NCBI RefSeq assembly: GCF_023701695.1 | Contig: NZ_JAJOZC010000001.1 | Span: 7,129,894-7,193,893, forward strand | Direction of reading: 5' to 3' | Length of the DNA stretch: 64,000 nucleotides | DNA from: Streptomyces sp. RKAG290 | GTDB taxonomy: Bacteria; Actinomycetota; Actinomycetes; Streptomycetales; Streptomycetaceae | In this document: in pieces, positions 1 through 9,186 of the stretch | How the letters are laid out: the number at the start of each line of letters is the position of its first letter | How positions within the stretch are numbered: the stretch's first letter is position 1 | Notes under the pieces: generated by a model | Database searches by the model: none | What the model was told of the DNA's origin: nothing | The model's input: only the letters and a program-made list of their open reading frames with translations | Program-made: the position numbers and the translations under genes

Positions 1-1
1 G

Positions 2-424
2 CGGAAGGCGACCGACGGCATCGACGCCTCCGGCACCACCCTGATGTACTGGTTCGCCAACTCCGAGTCCCCGTACCTCGCGGGCTGCTGCGGTGCCCCC
101 GGCATCATCACCCGCGCGCTCGGCGCCAGGAACGTCTTCGACGACACCCATGAGGAATGGCCGCAGATCAACTGGGAAACGGTCGCCGACCGCGATCCGG
201 ACGTGCTGGTCATCGGCGACCTGACCCGCAAGTCGCAGACCGCCGAGAGCGCCGCGAAGAAGATCGCCTTCCTGGAGTCCAACCCCGCCACGAAGAACAT
301 GGACGCCGTCCGGCACAAGCGTTACGTGCTGCTCAGCGGCCAGGCCATGAACCCGTCCATCCGCACGATAGAGGGCGTGGAGCGCGTCGCTGCCGGGCTG
401 CGCACCTTCGGGCTCGCGGGGTGA
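2..424 (+). CDS. ABC transporter substrate-binding protein, corrinoid/iron-siderophore type (3' part)
   Basis: C-terminal portion of a periplasmic-binding protein of the BtuF/FecB class; the start lies before the window. The visible 140 residues read in one frame from base 2 and include the family features P-Y-L-A-G-C-C-G, G-A-R-N-V-F-D and D-P-D-V-L-V-I-G, then a final helical stretch ending in T-F-G-L. Such lipoproteins capture a metal chelate or corrinoid outside the membrane and deliver it to the permease. The next gene starts inside its stop (GTGA), so this is the first visible cistron of an importer operon. The presence of a CbiZ-type amidohydrolase 6 kb downstream favours cobinamide or cobalamin as ligand over ferric siderophore; that is inference. 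Confidence 0.85.
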   Translation, partial: RKATDGIDASGTTLMYWFANSESPYLAGCCGAPGIITRALGARNVFDDTHEEWPQINWETVADRDPDVLVIGDLTRKSQTAESAAKKIAFLESNPATKNMDAVRHKRYVLLSGQAMNPSIRTIEGVERVAAGLRTFGLAG

Positions 425-1512
425 CGGACACCGGACTGGCCGCGGAGGCGGGCGAGTACGCAGCCTCCGCAGCCGGTGCGCGCGGCCGTTCGGGCGTCCG
501 GGGAATCCGCAGCGGCCTCCTGTGGGCCGGCGGGGTCGTGCTGCTCGTGGTGTCCGTCGCGGTGGCCGTCACCATCGGGCCTGCCCGGATCTCCGTCGGC
601 GACGTCCGGGCCACGGTCGCGGCGCACCTCGGACTCGGGGAGTCGCCCCTCAGCCCCATCCGGGACGGCATCATCTGGAACCTGCGCATGCCCAGAACCC
701 TGCTCGCCGCCGTCTGCGGCGCGGGCCTCGCGGTCTGCGGCACGGTGATGCAGTCGCTGCTGCGCAACCCGCTCGCCGACCCGTTCGTACTCGGCGTGTC
801 CTCCGGGGCGTCGACGGGTGCGGTCGTGGTCGTCGTCCTGGGGGTCGGCGGGGGAGCGGTGTCCCTCTCGGCCGGGGCGTTCGTCGGGGCGCTGTGCTCC
901 TTCGCTCTCGTCCTGCTGCTCAGCCACACCCTCGGCGGCAGCACCGACCGGGTCGTCCTGTCCGGGGTCGCGGCGATGCAGCTCTTCTCCGCGCTCACCT
1001 CCTTCGTCGTGATGACGGCTGCCGACGCCGAACAGACCCGCGGGGTGCTGTTCTGGCTGCTGGGCTCGCTCGGCGGTGTGGGCTGGACCGATGTGTGGAC
1101 CTGCTCCGCCGTCCTCGCCGTGACGCTGCTGGTCTGTCTGGGCCACGCCCGTACGCTCGACGCCTTCGCCTTCGGCCAGGACGCGGCCGCCACCCTGGGC
1201 GTCCATGTCGGGCGCACCCGGATCGTCCTGCTCTGCACGACCGCCCTGCTGACCGCCGCTCTCGTCAGCTCGGCCGGCGCCATCGGGTTCGTGGGACTTG
1301 TACTTCCGCACGCGGCCCGCGCGCTGGCCGGTTCCGGGCACCGCAGACTGCTGCCGCTCACCGCGCTGGCCGGGGCGGTTTTCCTGGTCTGGGTCGACAC
1401 CCTGGCGCGGACCGTCCTGGACCCTCAGGAGGTTCCGGTGGGCGTCGTCACCGCCCTGATCGGGGTGCCCGCATTCGTCCTCGTGCTGTACCGCACCCGG
1501 CGGACCGCATGA
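421..1512 (+). CDS. FecCD/BtuC-family ABC transporter permease
   Basis: Integral membrane permease of about 363 aa, the usual size for BtuC/FecC. It starts at GTG 421, overlapping the upstream stop by four bases. After a hydrophilic N-terminus of some 35 residues come about ten hydrophobic helices. Family hallmarks are visible: R-M-P-R-T-L near residue 90, G-x-x-M-Q-S-L-L-R-N-P-L-A-D-P about residue 115, G-V-S-S-G-A, and near the C-terminus G-A-I-G-F-V-G-L-V-L-P-H, the coupling-helix region that contacts the ATPase. It forms the translocation channel for the chelate delivered by the upstream binding protein. Substrate (corrinoid versus siderophore) cannot be told from the permease alone. Confidence 0.95.
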   Translation: MTDTGLAAEAGEYAASAAGARGRSGVRGIRSGLLWAGGVVLLVVSVAVAVTIGPARISVGDVRATVAAHLGLGESPLSPIRDGIIWNLRMPRTLLAAVCGAGLAVCGTVMQSLLRNPLADPFVLGVSSGASTGAVVVVVLGVGGGAVSLSAGAFVGALCSFALVLLLSHTLGGSTDRVVLSGVAAMQLFSALTSFVVMTAADAEQTRGVLFWLLGSLGGVGWTDVWTCSAVLAVTLLVCLGHARTLDAFAFGQDAAATLGVHVGRTRIVLLCTTALLTAALVSSAGAIGFVGLVLPHAARALAGSGHRRLLPLTALAGAVFLVWVDTLARTVLDPQEVPVGVVTALIGVPAFVLVLYRTRRTA

Positions 1513-2297
1513 CCGGGGCAGGCCGCGAGGGGCTGCGGGCCGACCGGGTCAGCCGCAAGGCGGGCGGGCGGCTCATCCTGGACGGGGTCTGTCTGGCGCC
1601 GCCGCCCGGTGCCACCATCGGGCTGATCGGCCCGAACGGCTCGGGTAAGTCGACCCTGCTGCGGATCCTGGCCGGGGTCCTCGCCCCGGACGCCGGCACG
1701 GTCACCCTGGACGACGACCCGCTGGCCGCCGTCGGCCGTCGCACGGTCGCCCGGCGCGTCGCGGTGGTCGACCAGCACGCTCTCACCCAGGTCGAGTTGA
1801 GCGTGCTGGACGTCGTCGGCCTCGGCCGCATTCCGCACCGCCGCGCCTGGTCGGCTCCCGCACCGGAGGACGAGGCGGCGATACACGAGGCGCTGGAGCG
1901 GACCGGCCTCACCGACCGCCGGAACCAGTCCTGGCACACGCTCTCCGGCGGAGAGCGCCAGCGGGTCCAGATCGCCCGGGCCCTGGCCCAGCAGCCACGC
2001 GAACTGCTGCTGGACGAGCCGACGAACCACCTGGACGTCCAGCACCAGCTGGAACTGCTCTCCCTGGTCGCCGAGTTGCCGCTGACCGCTGTCATCGCCC
2101 TGCACGACCTCAATCTCGCCGCGATGTTCTGCGACCGGATCGTGGTGCTGAGCGAGGGACGGGTGGTCGCGGGCGGGACCCCGGCCGAGGTGATCACCCA
2201 GGAGCTCATCGCCGACGTCTACCGGGTCAGGGCCGTCGTCACTCCGGACGGCCCGCAGGGGCGCCCCTCGGTGCGCTTCAGCCCGGGGCGGCCCTGA
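1509..2297 (+). CDS. FecE/BtuD-family ABC transporter ATP-binding protein
   Basis: Cytoplasmic ATPase of 262 aa energising the importer formed with the two preceding products. It starts at ATG 1509, overlapping the permease stop (ATGA), so translation is coupled. Walker A is G-P-N-G-S-G-K-S-T, the Q-loop is V-V-D-Q-H-A, the ABC signature is L-S-G-G-E-R-Q-R, Walker B is L-L-L-D-E-P-T-N-H-L-D, and the switch histidine lies in I-A-L-H-D-L-N-L-A. These are all intact. Length and motifs match the FepC/BtuD group that serves siderophore and vitamin B12 uptake. It is the last cistron, followed within 41 bp by a strong hairpin. Confidence 0.95.
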   Translation: MTGAGREGLRADRVSRKAGGRLILDGVCLAPPPGATIGLIGPNGSGKSTLLRILAGVLAPDAGTVTLDDDPLAAVGRRTVARRVAVVDQHALTQVELSVLDVVGLGRIPHRRAWSAPAPEDEAAIHEALERTGLTDRRNQSWHTLSGGERQRVQIARALAQQPRELLLDEPTNHLDVQHQLELLSLVAELPLTAVIALHDLNLAAMFCDRIVVLSEGRVVAGGTPAEVITQELIADVYRVRAVVTPDGPQGRPSVRFSPGRP

Positions 2298-2337
2298 CCC
2301 CGGGGGGCCGGCTGCCCCGGGGCGGCGCGGAACGCGA

Positions 2338-2370
2338 GAGGGCGGACCCCCGTGCTGCGGGTCCGCCCTC
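2338..2370. terminator. Intrinsic-type terminator hairpin after the ABC importer operon
   Basis: A perfect 12-bp GC-rich stem (2338-2349 with 2359-2370) closes a 9-base loop between two convergent genes, 41 bp after the ATPase stop and 42 bp before the end of the minus-strand PRC-barrel gene. There is no long U tract, as is common in Streptomyces. Symmetry lets it serve both strands. Confidence 0.8.
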
Positions 2371-2411
2371 GCTCTTGTCCGGTACGGCCGGTCCGGCGCG
2401 GTGTGCGGGGG

Positions 2412-3466
2412 TCAGCGGCGCCGTCCCTGACCGAACTCGCCGCCCGTTTCCTTGCCGTCCTTGGTCATGCCGTCCGTCATGCCGTCCGCGTAGTCGATCT
2501 GCTCCTTGCGCAGTTCGGCGGAGACTTCCTTCTGCTCGGTCACCTTCTTCGTTTCCATCCGTACCCGCTCGACCGGCACGGTCTCCTTGCGCATCGTGGC
2601 GCGTTCGGCGTGCAGGGTGACCTCCACGTCCTGCTCGGTGATGTCCGTGCGGCCGGTGGCCTTGTCGCCGGGCTGGAGCGGCTCGCGGACCAGGCGCACC
2701 TCTTCGTGCGACACCGGCACGGTCCTGGTGACGTTCTCGGTGACGACGTACTTGTGCAGGCGTGCCTTGCCGCTCTCGTACTCCTCGGTGCCGATGTGCA
2801 GCTGTTCCTCGGAGCGGATCAGTTCCTCCTTGTCGCCGAGGTCGGCTGCCGCGGACCGCTCGGCACCCGCACCGGCTCCGACCAGCGGACGCGCCGTACC
2901 GGAGGCTGTGGTCTCCCGGTGCTTGCCCATGCCGGCACCGGAACCCGCAGCGGTGGTGCCGGGTGTGGTGGCGGCCGTCGTCTTCCGTTCGGCGCCGGCT
3001 GTGCGTGCGGCGCCTGCCGCGCCCATGGCCCTGCTCCGGCCGCCGCGCCTGCTCCGGCCGCGCCCATGGTGCCGGTGCCCGATGTGGTCGGTGCGTCGGC
3101 GCCTGCCTTGCCGCCGGCCCGGTCACCGAGATTGGCCTTGGTGTTCCTGGTCAGGCCGTAGTGCCGGTAGAGCTCTTCCTCCTCGGTGACGGACAGATGG
3201 GCATCCGCGTCCACCCGGGGGGCTTCCTTGACGCGGTCCTTCGGGTGGGAGATGTGCAGGTCGGAGCCCACGCGACGGGCTCCGGCGAGAGGCACGAAGC
3301 TCTCCTTCATACCGAACAGGCCGGTCTTCACCGTGATCCAGTCCGGTCGGCCGGTGCTGTCGTCGACATACACCCGCCCCACGTTGCCGATCTTCTCGCC
3401 CGCGGTGTCGTACACCGTCAGGCCGTCGAGCTCTCCGGAATCCGTGAAACCGTCAGCGGCTCCCAT
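2412..3466 (-). CDS. PRC-barrel plus DUF2382 (YsnF/AvaK-type) stress protein, frameshifted
   Basis: Two minus-strand frames join into one protein of about 350 aa. The first (start 3466, preceded by AGGAGG) gives a PRC-barrel domain at about residues 10-85 with V-Y-D-T-A-G-E-K-I-G and V-K-T-G-L-F-G. The second (2412-3026) gives a DUF2382 domain with the E-E-L-I-R-S-E-E-Q-L and V-P-V-E-R-V-R motifs. They are linked by a low-complexity Gly/Ala segment around 3020-3070 containing a partly repeated G-A-A-G-A unit. Restoring one base near 3037 fuses them in frame. PRC-barrel/DUF2382 proteins are known as conserved soluble stress-associated proteins; molecular function is not established. It is more likely a sequencing indel in a GC repeat than a real split. 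Confidence 0.85.
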
Positions 3467-3661
3467 GGCCGATTCCTCCTAGCCCGGGCGCGTCCTGTGG
3501 GTGGGTCCAGCAGGGGAGGCGCGTCCGGATTCCATCGCGCCTCACCCGGATGGACGCTGCAACCTCCCGGCCGGTGGGGCCGGGGTGCCGTATCCGCGAC
3601 GTGTGGGTGCAGGCCCCGTGCGATGGCGTTGCGGGCCCGGTGTCCGGGTTAGGCCAATCGA

Positions 3662-4676
3662 GTGAACGAACCGGCGGGTACCGGCCGTGTCACGGGCCCC
3701 GGTGCGGTCCGCCGCGCCGGGCGTGGGACGGAGCAGGAGCGGCTCGCCGGCACGGGCGCGCCGTTCCCCCTGACCGGCAGGCCGTCGCCGCCGCCGGGGC
3801 CCACCCCGTCGTCGTCTGGTACGAGATGCTGCCCGGTGCCTCGATGGAACCTCCCCGCCCCGTCGCCGGAGCCATCGCCGACGCCGACGTGTGGACGAGT
3901 TCGCCGTCTCGTACCTGATGCACTCCGACGCCTTCCGGGCCGCCATGGCGAACGGCTGCCGCTACACCAACCTCACCGCGATGGACGTCCAGATGCTGGT
4001 CGCCACCGTCGGGCGCCCCGACTTCCAGGGCGTCATACGCCTCGGCAAGGCCCTGGTCGCCCTCCTGGAGGCCGCCGACGAGGTCCGCATCACCTCCGCC
4101 AACGGCACCGACCTGGTCGGCCGCAACGGTGACCGGCCGATCAACCTGCGCGGCAAGCCGGCCGAGAAGCCCGGCGAGACCGTCATGCTCTCCGGCCAGA
4201 TCTCCTGGAACCCGCTGGAGGAGACCCAGGACGGCGTGCTCGTCTTCGACGGCGCCCTGTGGCCGCCGGACGAGCTCGGCCTGCTGCGCACCCCGGTCCG
4301 CCGCACCGTCGAGAAGGGTGTCGTCACCAAGATCGAGGGCGACGCCGACGCGGACACCTTCCGCCGCTGGATGGAGTCCTTCGACGACCCGAACATGTTC
4401 CGCGTCGCGCACTGGTCGCTCGGCTTCAACCCGGGCGTCCTCGCCCCGACCGGCCGCATCGTCGAGGACGAGCGGGTCTTCGGCTGCGTCGAACTCGGCA
4501 TCGGCACCAAGGGAGCCTGGATCGGCGGCGAACCCTGGGTGGCCGCCGCGCACACCGACGGCAGCATTCTCGGCCCGTCCATCTACCTGGACGGAGTCGC
4601 CATCGAGGAGAACGGGCGCTACGTGCACCCGGAACTCGTCGCCATCTGCCGCGACCTGGGAGTAGCGGGCTACTGA
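3662..4676 (+). CDS. M29 aminopeptidase / NicX-like metalloenzyme, frameshifted
   Basis: The clear part is the 261-residue frame ending at 4676, which carries the C-terminal catalytic region of the M29 aminopeptidase / 2,5-dihydroxypyridine dioxygenase superfamily: Y-L-M-H-S-D, D-G-A-L-W-P, F-D-D-P-N-M-F, A-H-W-S-L-G and a final A-A-H-T-D-G. The preceding segment V-V-V-W-Y-E lies in another frame. Inserting one base at about 3891 (GTGTGG to GTGGTGG) joins them as A-D-V-V-D-E-F-A-V. A second loss near 3775 would connect to a GTG at 3662, giving about 338 aa, normal for the family. The 5' end is uncertain. The substrate is unknown; it precedes a prolyl-peptidase-like gene, which suggests peptide or amide catabolism. 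Confidence 0.6.
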
Positions 4677-4778
4677 CCCCGCACGCCCCGGCGGCCGGGC
4701 CCGCACCCCGGGTGCGGGCCCGGCCACCACCCGTGAAACCGTTCCGCGACGCGAGTCACGCGACGTGAAAGGAGGGCC

Positions 4779-6078
4779 ATGCCCACCCCCGCCCCCGTCA
4801 CCTACCGCCACGGCGGCCTGGTCTGCACCGACCACACCCTCGATGTGCCGCTCGACCACCACGACCCCGACGGCCCCGCCATCGCACTGTTCGCCCGCGA
4901 GGTCGTCGCCGAGGGCCGCGAGCACGAGGACCTGCCCCGTCTCCTCTGGCTCCAGGGCGGACCGGGCGGCCGCGCCGAGCGCCCCGACGCCGCGGGTGCC
5001 TGGCTGCGCCGTGCACTGACCGACTACCGCGTCGTCCTGCTGGACCAGCGCGGCACCGGGCGCTCCACCCCGGCCGACCGGCGTACCCTCGCCCGCTTCG
5101 GTACGGACTCCGAGGCCGCCGCCGGCCACCTCACACACTTCCGGGCCGACTCGATCGTCCGTGACGCCGAACTCCTGCGCCGCCGGCTCCAGGGCGAGCA
5201 GCCGTGGAGCGTCCTCGGCCAGAGCTTCGGCGGCTTCACCGCCCTCACCTACCTCTGCCTGGCCCCGAGGGGCTCGCCCAGGCCTACATCACCGGGGGGC
5301 TGCCGACCCTCACCGGCCACGCCGACGACGTGTACCGCGCCGCCTACGCCCGCACCCTCGCCCACAACGAGCGGTACTTCGCCCGCTATCCCGGTGACCA
5401 GCCCCTCGCCGACGCCGTCGCGGCACACCTGGACAGCCACGACGTGCGGATGCCGGCCGGTGAACGCCTCACCGTCCGCCGCTTCCAGACCCTCGGCATC
5501 AACTTCGGCACCGCGGCCAAGTTCGACTCGCTCCACTACCTCCTGGAGACCGCTTTCACCGAGGGCGCCGAGGGCCGGAGCTGACCGACACCTTCCTGCG
5601 GGGTGTCGACGCCGCCGTCTCCTTCGCCGAACGCCCGCTGTACGCCGCACTCCACGAACCGATCTACGCCCAGGGCGGCCGCCCCACCGACTGGTCCGCG
5701 CACCGGATCCGCCAGGAGTTCCCCGCCTTCGACGCCACCGCGGGCGGCCCGCTCCGGTTCACCGGCGAGATGGTCTACCCCTGGCAGTTCGAGGAGGACC
5801 CGGCGCTCGTCCCGCTGCGGGGCGCCGCACAGGTGCTCGCCGCCCGCACCGAATGGCCGGCCCTCTACGACCTGGACCGGCTCGCCGCCAACGAGGTACC
5901 CGTGGTCGCCGCCGTCTACCACGACGACATGTTCGTCGACCGGGAGCACGCCCTGGCCACCGCGGAGGCGGTGAAGGGGCTGCGCACCTGGGTCACCGAC
6001 GCCTACGCCCACGACGGGGTCCGCAGGGACGCCGCGGTGCTGGACCGGCTGATCGCCATGGCCCGCGGCGAGGTCTGA
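4779..6078 (+). CDS. Alpha/beta hydrolase, S33 prolyl-aminopeptidase-like, two frameshifts
   Basis: About 433 aa when two one-base gaps are closed. It starts at ATG 4779 after GGAGG. Residues 60-70 give the oxyanion motif L-Q-G-G-P-G-G, followed by D-Q-R-G-T-G-R-S and the nucleophile elbow G-Q-S-F-G-G, so the serine is present. The C-terminal acid and histidine lie in Y-H-D-D-M-F-V and A-Y-A-H-D-G. The frame changes near 5267 (CCGAGG for CCGGAGG) and near 5578 (GGCCGG for GGCCCGG). Both restore a continuous S33 protein, so the breaks look artefactual. S33 enzymes of this class cleave N-terminal proline or small peptide/amide substrates; specificity cannot be read here. It lies 102 bp after the M29-like gene on the same strand and may form a two-peptidase unit with it. 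Confidence 0.8.
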
Positions 6079-6250
6079 CCCGGGCAGCGGGGCGGGACAC
6101 CGCTCGGGACCGCCCCGCTGCCGGCGCATATGATCTACGGGTCCTGCGCCGACCGCCGTCCAGCCGCGCCACCGGGGGTGCCCCATCAGTTCCGTACGCA
6201 CCGGGCTGCCCGAACAGCGCGGCGAACTGCTGCCCCGCTACGAGGACGGC

Positions 6251-6853
6251 GTGGACCTGCACCATCTGGTGTGGCGGCTGGGGCCCGGGTGGCGGGTGTG
6301 CAGCAGCGCGGTGCTCGGCGGCGGCATCGGCCCGCGCGGCTGGATCCTCAACGCCCAGGTGCCCGGCGGCTACCCGCGGACGGACCCCGGCCGCCACCTC
6401 GCCGAGATCGCCGCGGCCGAACACCTCACCGGACCGGGCGCCGGACTCATGACGGCCGCCGACGTGACCGCGTACACCGTCGGCACCGACCAGGGCGTGA
6501 CGGCCACCGCCACGTGCGGCCTCGGAGTGCGCGGCTGGGCGGCGGCCCCGGACGGGGACACCGGCACACCACCGCGTCCGGGTACCGTCAACATCGTCGT
6601 CACCCTCCCGGTGCCCCTCTGCGACGCCGCACTCGTCAATGCCGTCGCCACCGCCACCGAAGCCAAGGTCCAGGCGCTCCTCGGTGCCGGACTCGACTGC
6701 TCCGGCACCCCCACCGACGCCGTCTGCGTCGCCGCCCCCGACCCGGCTGCCGGCCCGGGTGAACCGTTCGCGGGACCGCGCTCGCGCTGGGGAGCGCGAC
6801 TCGCCAGAGCCGTGCACGCTGCCGTACTCGAAGGCGCGCTGCGGCAATCCTGA
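6251..6853 (+). CDS. cbiZ: Adenosylcobinamide amidohydrolase (CbiZ family)
   Basis: CbiZ-type enzyme that hydrolyses the aminopropanol amide of adenosylcobinamide so archaeal or bacterial cells can re-enter corrinoid salvage at cobyric acid. Recognised by L-G-G-G-I-G-P-R-G-W, N-A-Q-V, the M-T-A-A-D-V block and T-A-T-C-G-L-G-V-R. Coding signal clearly extends 20-25 residues upstream of GTG 6251 in the same frame (S-S-V-R-T-G-L-P-E-Q), but no start codon exists between there and a stop at 6131. A GTG at 6178 is in another frame across a run of four C at 6181-6184, so an indel there probably hides the true start. Co-location with the importer at 1-2297 supports cobinamide uptake and remodelling. 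Confidence 0.85.
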   Translation: MDLHHLVWRLGPGWRVCSSAVLGGGIGPRGWILNAQVPGGYPRTDPGRHLAEIAAAEHLTGPGAGLMTAADVTAYTVGTDQGVTATATCGLGVRGWAAAPDGDTGTPPRPGTVNIVVTLPVPLCDAALVNAVATATEAKVQALLGAGLDCSGTPTDAVCVAAPDPAAGPGEPFAGPRSRWGARLARAVHAAVLEGALRQS

Positions 6854-6908
6854 GAATCCGAAGCGCCGCGCGCCGACCCGGGCGCGGCCGACGAAGGGAA
6901 TCGCCCTC

Positions 6909-7817
6909 ATGACTCCAGCAACAGCCCACATCAACCCGGGACAGCCCGTCGTCGCGGTCCTCGGCACCGGAATCATGGGATCGGGAATGGCCCGGAGCCT
7001 GCTCAGGGCCGGGCTGGAGGTCCGCGTCTGGAACCGGACGCACGAGAAGGCGCTGCCGCTCGCCGCCGACGGCGCCACCGTCACGGACACGGCGGCACAA
7101 GCCGTACGCGGCGCCGACGTCATCCTCACCATGCTCAACGACCAGACCTCCGTCGCCGCCGCACTGACCGGAGCATCCGACGGGGTGCACCGCGGCCAGG
7201 TCCTGCTGCAGAGCTCCACCGTCGGGCCGGACGCCACGGTCGAGCTGGCCCAGCGCGCCGCGGATCTGGGACTCGTCTACCTCGACGCCCCGGTCTCCGG
7301 AACCAGGCAGCCCGCGGAAGAGGGCGCACTGACCGTGTTCGTCTCCGGGCCCTCCGCCGTCCGCGGGGTGGCCGGGCCCGTGCTGGACGCGATCGGTCAG
7401 CGCACCGTCTGGGTCGCCGAGGAACCCGGAGCGGCCTCCAGGCTCAAGCTCGTGGTCAACACCTGGGTGATCAACATGGTGGGCGGCGTCGCGGAATGCC
7501 TCAACCTCGCCGAGGGGCTGGGCGTCGACCCGCAGTCCTTCCTCGACGTCGTGAAGGGCGGCCCGCTCGACTCCGGTTATCTGCACGGGAAGTCCGCCGC
7601 GGTCCTGTCCGGCGACCTCACCCCGAGTTTCGCCCTGTCCACGGCTCTCAAGGACACCCGCCTCATCCTCGATGCCGCCGAGCAGTCCGGCGTGCGGCTG
7701 GACCTGACCGCCGCCTCGGCCGCCCGCTTCGAACGCGCCGAAGCGGCCGGGCACGGCGGCGAGGACATGATCGCCACCTACTACGCCGGCCGGGCCGAGG
7801 AGAAGGACGGCGACTGA
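6909..7817 (+). CDS. NAD(P)-dependent beta-hydroxyacid dehydrogenase (HIBADH family)
   Basis: 302-aa oxidoreductase of the 3-hydroxyisobutyrate / 6-phosphogluconate dehydrogenase-like family, starting at ATG 6909 after GAAGGGA. The N-terminal Rossmann motif is V-L-G-T-G-I-M-G-S-G-M-A at residues 16-27. The substrate-binding D-A-P-V-S-G-T (about 125-131) and the catalytic-lysine helix R-L-K-L-V-V-N (about 178-184) are intact, followed by an all-alpha dimerisation domain with H-G-K-S. Members reduce or oxidise small beta-hydroxy acids or their aldehydes; glyoxylate or succinic semialdehyde reductase activity is also possible. It stands alone 55 bp after cbiZ, with a bidirectional terminator 5 bp past the stop. 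Confidence 0.9.
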   Translation: MTPATAHINPGQPVVAVLGTGIMGSGMARSLLRAGLEVRVWNRTHEKALPLAADGATVTDTAAQAVRGADVILTMLNDQTSVAAALTGASDGVHRGQVLLQSSTVGPDATVELAQRAADLGLVYLDAPVSGTRQPAEEGALTVFVSGPSAVRGVAGPVLDAIGQRTVWVAEEPGAASRLKLVVNTWVINMVGGVAECLNLAEGLGVDPQSFLDVVKGGPLDSGYLHGKSAAVLSGDLTPSFALSTALKDTRLILDAAEQSGVRLDLTAASAARFERAEAAGHGGEDMIATYYAGRAEEKDGD

Positions 7818-7821
7818 CCGC

Positions 7822-7856
7822 CGGTGGCGCCGGAGCGAGCCGCTGCGGCGCCACCG
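7822..7856. terminator. Bidirectional terminator between convergent genes
   Basis: Perfect 11-bp stem (7822-7832 with 7846-7856) and 13-base loop between the stop of the plus-strand dehydrogenase (7817) and the stop of the minus-strand molybdoenzyme (7871). Position and symmetry fit termination of both transcripts. Confidence 0.8.
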
Positions 7857-7870
7857 TGGTCGTCACACCG

Positions 7871-9136
7871 TCAGACGACCTGCACCTCGTGCCTGACCAC
7901 GGCATCGAACAGGTAGCCCTGCGTGTTGTGGACGGCCACCTCCGGCTGGCGACGGCCCGTCCGGTCCGTGGCCCGCGCCAGCAGGACGGCCGGCCCGCGG
8001 TCCCTGGGCAGCCAGTCGGCCGACCAGCGCACCCAACTGCCGCTCCTCGGCTCGTCGCGCAGCCGCGCCCGGCGCCACCGGGCACCCCCGTCGGTGCTGA
8101 CCTCGACCGTACGCACGGGCGCCCCGCCCGACCAGGACCGGCCCGTCAGCACATGACGCCGACGGGCCGGGAACGACGCCCCCGGCGTCAGCTCGAAGGC
8201 ACTCTTCAGCGTCTGCCGGGTCAGCGGAGCACTGCCCTGCGACGGGTAGCCGGGGCCGAACAGCCGGTACAGCCCGGTGTTCCACGGCGAGAGCAGCGGC
8301 TCCGCGCTGACCTCGATGTCCCCGACCCACTTGATGTTCGCGACCCCGATCCAGGACGGCACGATCAGCCGCACCGGATGGCCGTGATCGGGCGGCAGCG
8401 GTTCGCCGTTCATCTCGTAGGCGAGCAGCACGTCGTCCAGCGCCTTGGCGACCGGCAACGGCCGGCGCACCCGTCCCAGATTGATCCCGTCGCTGATCAC
8501 CTCGTCGTCCAGGCCGCGCGGCAGCACATCGACCGCGTCCCTCGTGATGCCCGCACGGCGCAGCACATCGGCGAGGCGCACCCCGCGCCAGCGGGCCGTA
8601 CCGATCGCGCCCAGGGTCCAGGCCGTCCCGGTGACCTGCTGGTTCTGCTGCGTCGTGTAGTAGCTGCGGGCGTTGCCCGCGCACTCGACGAACGAGGTAC
8701 GGGTGACCGCGGGCAGCGCCCGCAGCTCGTCGTAGCCGAACTCCACCGCGGGGCCCCGCAGCCCGTCGCCCCACACCGTCAGCTTCCAGCCGGCCGAGTC
8801 GATCCGCGGGGTACTGGTGTGATTGCGTACGAAGAAGCGGTCGGCCGGGGTGAGCAGCCCGGTCGGGCGCAGCGCCGCGAAGTTCGTCTCGGCATTGGTG
8901 CCGCGCACCGTGAACACCTCGGGCGGCAGCGGCTTCACGATCCCGGGCGCGGCAGTGGCACCCGGCGCCGCGTCCGCGGGGGAGGCGATGCCGGCCAGCG
9001 GTCCGGCGACCGAGGCGGCCGCCACCAGCCTCAGCAGATCGCGGCGCTCGATACCGGCGGAGCGCGCGGCACCACGCGACCACTGGCGCAGCCGCATCCC
9101 GTCGTACGCGTCCTCGGACGGCGGAACGGATCTCAT
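7871..9136 (-). CDS. Tat-exported sulfite-oxidase-family molybdopterin oxidoreductase
   Basis: 421-aa molybdoenzyme. The N-terminus has a twin-arginine signal, E-R-R-D-L-L-R at residues 30-36, followed by a hydrophobic A/V/G stretch and an A-D-A cleavage region, so the mature enzyme should be outside the membrane. The Mo-cofactor domain includes F-V-E-C-A-G-N with the molybdenum ligand Cys152, R-N-H near 104-106, and H-G-H-P-V-R-L. The C-terminal Mo-co dimerisation domain has S-W-S-G and V-E-V-S-T-D-G-G. This architecture is that of SorA/SUOX-like sulfite oxidases; the electron acceptor is not shown. It is the last gene of the metY-metX operon (50-bp gap), so removal of sulfite formed during sulfur metabolism is a sensible but inferred role. 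Confidence 0.9.
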   Translation of the reverse strand: MRSVPPSEDAYDGMRLRQWSRGAARSAGIERRDLLRLVAAASVAGPLAGIASPADAAPGATAAPGIVKPLPPEVFTVRGTNAETNFAALRPTGLLTPADRFFVRNHTSTPRIDSAGWKLTVWGDGLRGPAVEFGYDELRALPAVTRTSFVECAGNARSYYTTQQNQQVTGTAWTLGAIGTARWRGVRLADVLRRAGITRDAVDVLPRGLDDEVISDGINLGRVRRPLPVAKALDDVLLAYEMNGEPLPPDHGHPVRLIVPSWIGVANIKWVGDIEVSAEPLLSPWNTGLYRLFGPGYPSQGSAPLTRQTLKSAFELTPGASFPARRRHVLTGRSWSGGAPVRTVEVSTDGGARWRRARLRDEPRSGSWVRWSADWLPRDRGPAVLLARATDRTGRRQPEVAVHNTQGYLFDAVVRHEVQVV

Positions 9137-9186
9137 GAACAACTCCAGGGGGGCGAGGGGATGGGGACAGCGGTGGCGGTGGTGGA

